From assembly GCA_002633005.1 (NCBI GenBank), contig NMRA01000035.1:414863-478862 (forward strand): a stretch of DNA of 64,000 nucleotides, in the 5' to 3' direction. Shown piece after piece: positions 44,840-55,400 of the stretch (position 1 is its first letter; each line of letters starts with the position of its first letter). The notes under the pieces were generated by a model. The model searched no databases. It saw nothing but the letters and a program-made list of their open reading frames with translations, and was not told the origin of the DNA. A program made the position numbers and the translations under genes. The stretch is from Phoronis australis. Its lineage: Eukaryota > Phoronida > Phoronidae.

Positions 44840-46336
44840 ACCTTAAGTTTACTCTTTTTGTTGGACTTTTTAGTGACATTTTTTACCAAGATTGTTGCTG
44901 GATTTGTGCCAAGACTTGTGTTGGAAGAAATTTTTACAAAAAATGAAGACTTTTCAGTACAAAAAATTTATTTATATTCATACAAGAGAAAGTTACATTA
45001 TTAAGTACCGGAAACAATCACTTCTTAACTTGTAATCTGAAAGTGGAATGCTTAAAACAGAAGCCAAAAACGAGTCTAGGTACTTGAGCAATGTAACATT
45101 AAATGACTCATTGCTAAGAATTTAAAGTTGTCATTTAATTAGTTTTCACAAAATTCATATTCAAAACTAACATAGCTTTGCCAATCAAATGAATTACAGT
45201 CCAAGGTAGGGTTAATTAGGTAAATCCAAAAATGCAAACTTCAAACTGAAATGAATCTAGTTAGCGTCTGTGAATCTTTCCGCTTAAGAAATCTATGAGC
45301 TCCGTTTAGTTCATGGAGTTTTGATGTGTAATTGTGAATGCTAGCACACCGTATCACAGAACCAAAAGTACAAATAGTCTCTGCACTCGAAACATTATAA
45401 AAAACAATGATTTTCAAAGACAGCGCTGGCGCTTTAAGATGTCAATGCACAACATTAAGTTTAAAAAACAATAGAATATTCACAGTATTCAATCACATCA
45501 ATTTCACACCAAAATACAGTAAAAACCTGCATAAGCCAGACATGCAGAAGTTGGATTTTCTATCAATTCAGACAAAGGTCTGCTGTTCACTTGGTCTAGT
45601 TCATGCACTCAGACCTTCAGATGAATCAAATTTCAGCTTACGAATCTCTGTCCAGTGGGAAGTGACTTACTGAGTTTTACTTTAAAATAAAATCTTACGG
45701 TTTTTACAGAAGCTCCTATGCTGCTTTGCAGACTCAAATAACAAGAGAAATGTTTTACATACAACACTAAACAATGAGCATTTAAACAAAAACATCATCC
45801 CTTGTGTCCACAACTAGGTCAACTAGTCGTGACTGTACCACTTAATGGAGTATTGAGTGAACATTGAAACTTTAAAAAAATGCTCTAGATGCTCACCTCC
45901 CATAGCATAATAATACCTACTGAACTTTAATTTGGAAAGGACCGAGTGTCTTTACGTCGTGAAAACAGCCAGTTGACCCCCACAATAAAAATTGTTGACT
46001 ATAAAAAACTTGGAAGTCTTACGCAGCCAAAAATTAGATCAATTTGATTTTAAAATGGGAATAAGCAAAGATTATGATTGGGAATGTAGTTATAGCAGTG
46101 ACAATGATCCACATTTCTGTCCATGTTAACTTCAATGTGAACTCTAGTTAGTGACAAAAAGCCTCGTAATATTTTCCAGACAAAAATGCAGTTTTTAAAC
46201 ATGGCGCCCTCTGTGGCTTCTTAACGAAAACATTTGACACACAAAACTGTGTTCAGTGCACTCACATTCCACCTATACATTTAATTACAAAAAATTGCGA
46301 AACATTTTATGCAACCAACTACATGCCAGAAGCGAC
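44840..46336. other. Convergent intergenic region between TDP2 and the LRR gene
   Basis: Presumed 3' untranslated DNA of both genes. No coding signal or clear repeat seen. Confidence 0.4.
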
Positions 46337-46493
46337 TTAAAAATGTTGCTCAGCAAATAACCGTGCCTCCTGCAGACGGGATCGGTTGCTGCAGCGACTT
46401 GTGGGTCGGCCACTAGATGTTGGCGACTCGTTATGAGCAGATGACGGCGCCTCTTCAGGCAAATGTTGGAAACTTGTCCTGAGTGATTCAAAC
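46337..46493 (-). CDS. LRR gene exon 13, Ser-rich tail and stop
   Basis: 157 bp including TAA: FESLRTSFQHLPEEAPSSAH, ending SRLQEARLFAEQHF. Acceptor TTCCACAG. Confidence 0.86.
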
Positions 46494-49400
46494 CTGTGGA
46501 AGAAATGAGGAACAAAGTAAAAGAAATGTACACTCTTGTTATTTTATATGATAATTCCTGCCATGCATGACCTGACAGTCTGCATAAGTTGCCACATAGC
46601 TCTCCCTACATCCCGACCACGTGCTCATACACGTGCATCAGTAGTCACTCAGATAATTCGTCGTTTTTAACAAGGTCTCAAAGATGAGTTAACAGACCAA
46701 ATTGCAAGGTTTACATACCAATTGTTAAACCTAGTTATTAATAATATTTAACATCATTTCTAAAATCTAATTACTACAAATTCTAGCCTATTCAGATTAA
46801 ACAATGTTTCGGTCTGTCACTTCTCCAACCATCTTTGAGTGTTAAAGAAGGATGGGTATCTAGTACACTCATGGTCAGTGATTTACACTTTTCCTAGAGC
46901 ACAGTGAGAAGAATTAGATTTAAGAAATGACGTCACTACATTACCACCTATAAGTGGTTTTAAGACTGAAGTAGAGTCATTTAACAGGAGGTTTAAAAGT
47001 GATATACACGACCAACAGTCCATTAAACTTAACTCATCACACAGAAAGTATCAACCATAAGTTTACCTATCGGCAATCTTGGCTTCAAACGAAGACATAT
47101 CATTGGCCAATGCTTTCATCTGAGACTCCACCAGTCTGGCACTTATAACTGAAAGACACAACATAACAAACGCTATTATAACTGACTTTGTGGTAGATAT
47201 ATAGTTACAGTACAGTTCACACTCAGCTGGACGAGCAGCGCCCTGACTTGAAGTAGGGGAAGGGTCCGTACAGCTGATTATGAACTGGGGGTCTCCACGG
47301 GTATCCCTTGCCATCCTTCAAACGCCTAGGAATTATCAGATTGCAGACAGTTTCGACCAATACGAGTTTTGGTTCTCTGATCTGGGCCTTTATATCAACT
47401 TCAATCATAACAGATAAGTATATGACTTGAGGCTACTTTCTAAATATTCCTTAGGCCATTATGCTTGAAGTTGACATAAAGGCCCAAGTAAGAGAACCTA
47501 GTACATGGATTAAGCTAAAATTTACCGAGTTGAAGGTGTCAGGTTGAGTACAGGAACCAAGTTTACAAGTAGAAACACAGGTGTTTAGAAATCTAGTAAG
47601 GTATGACTGATAGAGTTAAAACTCTCAGCCAAATAAGAACAAAATGCTATTAATAGCTGCATGAAAGCACTAGAGCTGTGCTCTTTATTCTAGCTTACCA
47701 CTGTTGGCAGACATCGGCCGCATCACGGGGGCTGCTGCACGGGCTGAGGGTCTTTTTAACAACGCCTAGAGAAATATGTAAAATCTTAATGTACTTGCAC
47801 ATTATGTTTTGTTAAATTATGTGTTTTGATAGTTTTTGTTAAACTTAATCATGGATAAAGACCAAAGCACAATAGACTCAGTAGGTACTTCTGGCCGACA
47901 TATTTATTACGTTACTACAACTGATTCTTTATAAACTTCATTTTACACAGCTATGGATTCATCGATGTCATACATTCATCCACCAAATGATCAAAACAAA
48001 AACAAGCAACACTCACACGGGTCACTTTATCTTCAGCTGTATGTGTTTAGCTATCACCACTTTTGTTTTGTAAACATTTGGTTGCGTGTTACATACTTCT
48101 ATTATACTTATACACTCATGTAAGAATCTTTAAATTAGCTTGTTACCAATAGATGAAATTGTGAACTCATCAGGCCAGCATATCAACACAAACTTCATCC
48201 TCACCGCTATTCACCAAAACCATCACAGTTCACTGATCACAAACCACGCATTTTTTAACATACCCCATCCAACACATCCAGTTCTGGTAACAGCATCTGT
48301 ATATCACTGTGGTAGTGAGGCCTCTCACCATCTTCTAGACACACAGGGTTGCCAGATATAAATAATTCAGCCAGAGATGAGAAGGCGGAGAGGTCACTCT
48401 GAAATAGCAACACTGCTCTTACAGGCATCGGCCTTTCTCACGGAATTCTTAAAGTGGCATACACCCCCATTCCATCCAAGAAGCAAATTTTTCATTCAGA
48501 ACACTTATAGCCATACAAATGGTCTCAACTTGTTCCTCACTCAAAAGAGAAGTCAATTCTGGGATGCTAAGAACTGATAGTTCGTTATTCCCTGATATGC
48601 TCAGCGCAAAAACGACACGCCGTGACAAGCCAAACTTGTAGAGCCTCAGATCTCAAGCAATAAGGAACTGTCAGTAGTTCATTAGAAACCACCGGATCAC
48701 CTCTGATTTGACTGTCAGGAATAATCTGAGGCAAATTTTATTGGTCTAAATCAGAAGTCGATTTTAGTCATGCAACATACTGTTTATGATGTTAGAGAAC
48801 TGGATTTACTCAATGCATGGAAGTCTACCCTAGGATACCCAGAAAGTTTGTTATGACGTACAGGATTTTGAAGATCCCTTGATGAGACCGTTCCACGTGC
48901 TACACCTATTTTCCATGCATCAGTATGCATTGAAGCAAGAGTAGACAGCCAAGCAAAAGGCCAGAACCTTGGTTCAGCAATCATTTTCAAAGATGAAAAA
49001 CTAATGACCGACGCAGACTAAGCATTCAGTACAGTGTCGGACGCTCTGTTTACTCAATGGATGGGAAATGCGGAACCAAGCCTTTTGCTGGACCCGATAT
49101 CTGTTTGCAGCCAACTGTTATGTAATCCATCCCATGAGCGGCATTTCGCCTTTTTTCACACGAGATTTGGACAATTACTTAATCAGCAACTGCTCAGATA
49201 TCGGGGCGACAGTAGCTCAGCGGTAAGAGCACTAGACCAGCAATCCAAAGACCAGTGCCCGGTCTCCAATCTCCGTACTCAGACCCGAATCATGCTCAAA
49301 CTCACACTTCATACTCAACTCGAGTACAGACTCAGCTTTGGTGTATTCAATGTCATACTCGAAAAATCTGTACTCGAAATTTCGAGCACGTACTCAGTTT

Positions 49401-52400
49401 TCGAGTGTACCCGAACTGAAGTGTATCTCATCCATATTTCGAGTACGATTTTGAGTAAAAATTCGGAGTCTATGCTCAAATTTCAAGTTTGGTATGGCAG
49501 TGTGCTTGAAATCGTACTCGAAAATAAATACGAGCCAGAGAACAAAATATCGAAAGGGAACCAAGAAACACAGCAAATCTAAAAAAATAAGTCCTCTTAC
49601 CGTATCTCAGCACTTCAATTTCAGTTCAGAGATAATAGTTTTCATCTTAAATCTTCTTATTCTTCACCTTATTAACCCGCCGTATCACTGTATGTTATGG
49701 CAGCCATTCTACCTCTACAATTCCTGGCAACAGGCGCATTGTAATCCCTTGTCGGCGAGTCATAACAAGCGTCGAAAGCAGTTGTGGGAAAAGTCGTGTG
49801 AGAAGTTTGTGCTGCCCTTATTTCGGTATGTGTGCCTACGTTTTGTAGGGTTTCCAAAAGACGAGGAGGGGAGGGAAGTTAAAAAAAGTTCGCTTCCCTG
49901 TCAGGTACATTTCTCATCATAACTTAGTCATCTATAATTCCTCAATCCCCAAATGGAATTCCAGACTTTGTTTGCCGATTTCTAAGTAGACGTCTCGTCC
50001 CGTTCACTGCCACTGGTGAACTCTGAATGCCTGCACAAGTATTGTTTTTTAACTCACGTGCCAAATGTCAACTCACTTGTTACATCCCGGTAACATACGA
50101 AGATATAGTATCAAAGTTTGACATCAGCGTAGGCCTACACAGCAATGGGTTTTGTGTCAAGACTAAATTAGCAAGAGATGTGATGTGATAAGCTGTGACA
50201 TTTTCGAGACTGGGTGAGGAACTCAAGAAGTAAAGCTTAGTAATTGCCAGATGTATCAAAGAAATGGCATAAGAATATTTATTGAAACTAAAAAATGAAT
50301 AACAGTTACAGAACACTCAGAATTCCCCGTTATAGACAACTCTTGTAGTTGTAGCGACAGCAGACGATAATGTAGGCCTAGTTCTTGGGGTGGTCTATTC
50401 CAATAGGGAGCGATGAATCAGCGCGGCTTTGCGTGATTTTGCATTTCACATCATAAAGAGTTCTATAGCAGCTCGAGTATGAGTGTCAGATTTGAGTACG
50501 TTTGGAGTCTACTCGAAATACGACATTAGATACGCTTTTTTGAGTACGACTCCAGTGAGCACGATTTTGAGTATGAAATCTCGAGTATGAGTATGAGTCT
50601 GAGTACGGAGATTGGAGACCGGGCCCTGGGGTTCAATTCTCACCTTGACTGTAAAATCAATTATTGTGCATGAAAGTGATTTATTTATATTCGTAATCAT
50701 ATTTATATCTAATACATATCATTGTAATCGTAACAATGCCTCTTGCACTTTCTGGGTCTGTATATTTATTGTATTGACCATTTCATAATAAACATCCAAA
50801 AAAATTCCAGTTTGGAGTTTCTGATTTTTCCGTGTTAATTTGATAAAAATTTCACAATTGGTCAGTGTCTATATTAGTTAACATTTGACATTTACTTTCC
50901 ACACATAAAAAAGAACTTACCATGGCAGCCCAAGTATCTATTTTGTTGTCAGCTATGTTCAATAGTTCTAAGTTTGGGAAGAGTACAGCTAACGACTTCA
51001 CGCTATTTATTCGATTGGAGGACAAGTATAGAGCTTGTAAAGACCTGCAAGTATATGTATACAGACATAAAGTACGTTCTGTTAAAAAATGTCATTTCAT
51101 TCGCACGTAACAGCTGTGTAATAATAATAATATCTCAAGGGAGAACAAGTATCGGACAATTTTACTGTTATGCGACTTGAATATGACGTCAGTATTATTG
51201 ACTGTCTTTTAATACTACGAGCATGGGCATTGTCGTACAGATTGATTCCAGATGCTAGACACGACTGCCGCCAAATATTGGAGAGAATGTGCATATGAAG
51301 TACAAATTCATGTACCGTCGTGTTGAATGAAACCTTTCATCAAGAAAACTTGCTGTCAAAATAGCCACAAAATGTAGTGAAGAAATACCGTCGCGCAGAG
51401 TTAAATGTAGAAAGTCTGATGTTAAAAACAAAACACGACTTGAGGAAACCAAAAAATTTTACAGCCTACGTTGCACAGATACATTTCGCTGAGAAAATGG
51501 AATGGAATTTACAAATACTAGTATCAGTATTCTGTTTATATGACCACAAGACTACGTACAATCACAAGGGTTTTAAGTCAGAAAGTACAGATCAGTTGAG
51601 CCTGCTTACATCAACATGCAGTCATGAATTAACTCATTAACACATAACGATACGACTATATCCAGAGTTGTCACTCACTTCAACTTTCCTAGTGTGTTCA
51701 GGGTGATAATATTGTTGTTCGACAAGTTTAGAACCTGAAATGCAACAGTGCCAGTTGTACAGTAGTTGAAGTCAACTTGAATCAAATTGAAAGAATTGGC
51801 AAAGGTTTACCAATTCGTTTTGTTTCAACGATTTAAGGGTTAAGTCAGCGTTAGTCATTCATAATCTAAGTTTAGTATCTTTTAAACAAACACCAAGTTG
51901 ACAGCAATATAGAGGCAAAGAGGCTTTTTTCAGCAGACCAAATAACAAAAACTGGAGGCATTTTAAGTGACAATAACATTAATTTTGCTCCAACACAAAA
52001 ATGGGGTATGCTTTAAAGTTGTATTAAGTAAATTTTTCATATAGTTATTATTGATAATTACTAAAAACTTAGTTGTTTTCCAAGGTTACAACAAATGGAG
52101 CTTGTAGGTGTTATTTTTGGCTTAATTAATAAACAAAAATTACTTTATCTAAAGAAGTTGGTGATTTTTACCTGGCTAAGCAGTTCTCAATATATCTTAA
52201 TCATCTGATCAAAGACCTGAGGCAAGCAACAAAAATAGTGACACGTAATAAAAAGGCACTTACAGTAAGTTTCGTCATTCCTTTAAGCCCGGATACGTCA
52301 GTGAGTCTGTTACACGACAAGTCAACTTCTTGAAGCTGTAAGAAATGGCCATCTTCAGATCACATTGGACAATATGCACAATGCTGCTGCTGCTGGTGCT

Positions 52401-55400
52401 GCTGCTGCTGCTGATTGCAGAGATGCCATTAAGTTATGACTGGACCAAAATCATATGTGTGGATTCTTATGCAACGTAGGAAAGCTTTGAGTAAAGTACA
52501 GTAGTAATTATTAGTTTCAAAATAGTTGACAAAGTTTCTCCTGTTTAAAAAAAGGGGAACTTTCAAAGAAATATTTTGGGATAATTCATATCTTTAAGTG
52601 AAATTAGTGAGATACAGTCTTTTGTCCGCTTTCATTTTGGGTTTTTGCCATGACTCAGACAAAGCCATATGAAATTTTTGGGCAGTGCCAACCTATTTTG
52701 AAAACTTTTGTACAAAGCAAATCATATATTTTTTTGTTTGTGGCATATTTGCTTTCAATATTATTTTCCACAGCTCAGTAGCTGACTAAAGCTTCTACAT
52801 GGCTTAGTTAACACCAGATAACATTTCCTGTAGCGCAGCTATGAGTAAGCAATTTTGGTATTTCACCAAAAAGAGTCGTCTGCAATTAATGTCAGCAGTC
52901 GTCACGCTAACACAACCCACAAATCATTGGACAGATGACTTCTTCCTCCAACCATAAGATATGTCATTGAAAATACATGTTGTTGTTGAAGTCTGTACCA
53001 AGTTGCATACAACTTAAGACAACCTCCACTGGAAATGTTACATTCATAAATTAAACTGCGTCTGTGCAACACTTGCAACACTAATTTTTGGCCTCACTTT
53101 AAGGCTGACCTGCAGCCATTGCGCCTGGAAGATTTTTACAGCTTCCAAAACGCTACGAAGTACACAGGTCCTACTAATAGGAGATATATCAAAAATGCAT
53201 GATCAAGCACTCAAATTTTGTCATCCATCAGAAACCACTATTGATTTACGTTAAGCACAGAATGCGTACCTTTTTGCACCTGCCCAAGTCTGGGACTGTT
53301 CTGAGTCTGTTGCCAGCAGCATGTAATTCCTCCAGATTGGGCAGGCTATTAACGGCCTGCAAACATGAATGCACACTGGTTAGTGGCATGACAAGTGACT
53401 AAAGGGTTGTTGGATATACAAAGTCATACACTCCGCTCTGTTGTTGAATAAATATTTTCCAATGTAATTGTTAGCACTTCACAGTTTAGCAATAACTAAA
53501 ATATTATTATACAAATTATTCACTCACAAGTAATTGGTAATTATGTTTGATGTTCTTAGAGACCTTGAACTTTGCTAAAGTGAACTTGTAAATAGTTGTG
53601 TGGAGCATAACACTGAACTTCTGATGATAATTATCATTATTACTATATTATTAATTATTTGTTAATTCATGACATAATTTAGTTTTGATGATGAAAACAC
53701 TGTTTGTTGTGCTAAACATCAATGAACAGTAAAGCACTTTATATGGGGCTAGCCTTCCTGAGTGTATCATGAGAAGTATATTGCAGTCAATACGTAAATA
53801 TCCTATTCTTTGAGAGATTTTAGCTTGAAGGAATGACAGGCATGATTTTAGTGGTGACAGGGTTTGCTTCCATTAACTGCAAGACTCCTGCAAAAAATTG
53901 TAAGATCAATTTCCTAGTATGTAGAGTGCAGACCTAATGATGCACAGTTCATTTCAAACACTTCAATGTCAATCCATTTATTGAGGTCATGCATCAAGTA
54001 AACCTCGGTCAAAGATTACTGGAATTCTCATTGGTTCCCCAAACTGAGACAATGCGACTCACTGCTAAACTGTCCAGCTTGTTGTTACTGATGTCGAGGA
54101 CTGTAAGCACTCCACATGGCGCTAACTCTCCAGGATCAATCTTGAGCAGTAGATTGCAGTCAATACGTAGACTTTTTAATTTCTTGAGAGCTTTGAGATT
54201 TTTACCTGAAATAATGAATAATATTGAAATATAATCTATGAAGGATGTATAACAAAAGCGCACTTTTATTGTACAGAGCTATGGCAAGACGTTGTAGTCT
54301 CCAAACAATGTAATGGTCAAGAATCATCATGTTAGAAAATCTTGGATATGCACTATGCACGGTGACCCAGATCACCTGTAGAATAAACCTATGTAATTGA
54401 TTGGTCTTCTAAAAACTTCATCAAAATCAGTCAATGAATGCAATAAAAATGTAATATTCTTGGCAGAGGCAAATTTGAGTCTGAAGGTTAGCTAGGAGTG
54501 TATGTTAACTTTTCATGTGCACATTATAGGCTGGATTTCTTAGTTTCCACAATTTTGAGATACAGTTTACCAGTTGCTCAACATTGAATACAAAATAATT
54601 GAAATGTCCATGACGCTCTTTGAATTTATACGACACAGCCTCTTCAGTGTCTGGTAGAAAACTCAGTGTTCTCCACACTCAAAAATTCAAATAGGTCGCT
54701 TTTACAACCACTTTGAAAATTCATACAGTGGGCAGCTAGTGCATATCATAGCAAAAACACAAAAATGATACTTTTTTGTTCAAAATGAAAAAGAAAATCA
54801 ATTGTGTCACGTGTTATTTAAACAGGTCACAACAGGTCAAGGAGAACACCAATTTTATAACTTTATTCTTCACCAGGGCTCAAGAATACTGACATTTTGT
54901 ACTGTCTATCTCCCACGAGGTTGGACAAATTCTGGGTCAAGTCTTGAGTAAAAATTGGTACTGTCAAGCCAAGTATTATCAGTTTTATATTGTCAGTTAC
55001 TTGCTCGTGAGCAGGTCATATACTGGCCACACAACAATTTCAATCATTTCCATGGAGTAAATCTCCTGTGTTATAATACTATACACTAAGACACACAGAT
55101 GAGAAGATTGTCTCTCACTCACCAATGGTTTTTAACCTGTTATGCTGCAACTGTAAGTGGCAAAGTTGTTCCAGGTTATTGAGGTTTTCCAACACCTCTA
55201 TCCTGTTGTCATATAGTTTCAATTCCCGCAAGTCTGTGTTTGCATAGAGATTGTCGATCTTTCGTATCAAATTGGACGACAGGTCTAGCACTCTTAACTT
55301 GACAAACTAAAACAAAAGCCGATAGTAATGGATCTGTCAAAGCAAACTTAATTACCAGTGGGTGTCGTCCATGACACCTGTAACAAATAGAACATCAATC

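Noticed and set aside
47220-47342. Possible extra LRR-gene exon (frame with RDTRGDPQF and PSPTSSQGAARPAE)
   Set aside because: Its acceptor phases put a stop in frame after exon 11, whereas direct joining of exon 11 to exon 12 restores a valine codon and a continuous frame.
48329-48398. Shorter version of LRR exon 10 ending at GATG/GTGAGA
   Set aside because: Reading through gives the LRR cap ending LPELDVLDG and a phase-0 donor that fits the next exon, which is more convincing.
48784-48990. 68-residue minus-strand frame (DAWKIGVARG, KLSGYPRVDFHAL)
   Set aside because: Reads coherently, but no match to known domains and no compatible splice phases; perhaps old transposon coding sequence, not claimed.
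49213-49260. tRNA gene
   Set aside because: The head is tRNA-like, but the anticodon and T arms are not contiguous; the B box lies 1.4 kb away with a non-tRNA tail, so it is a split SINE.
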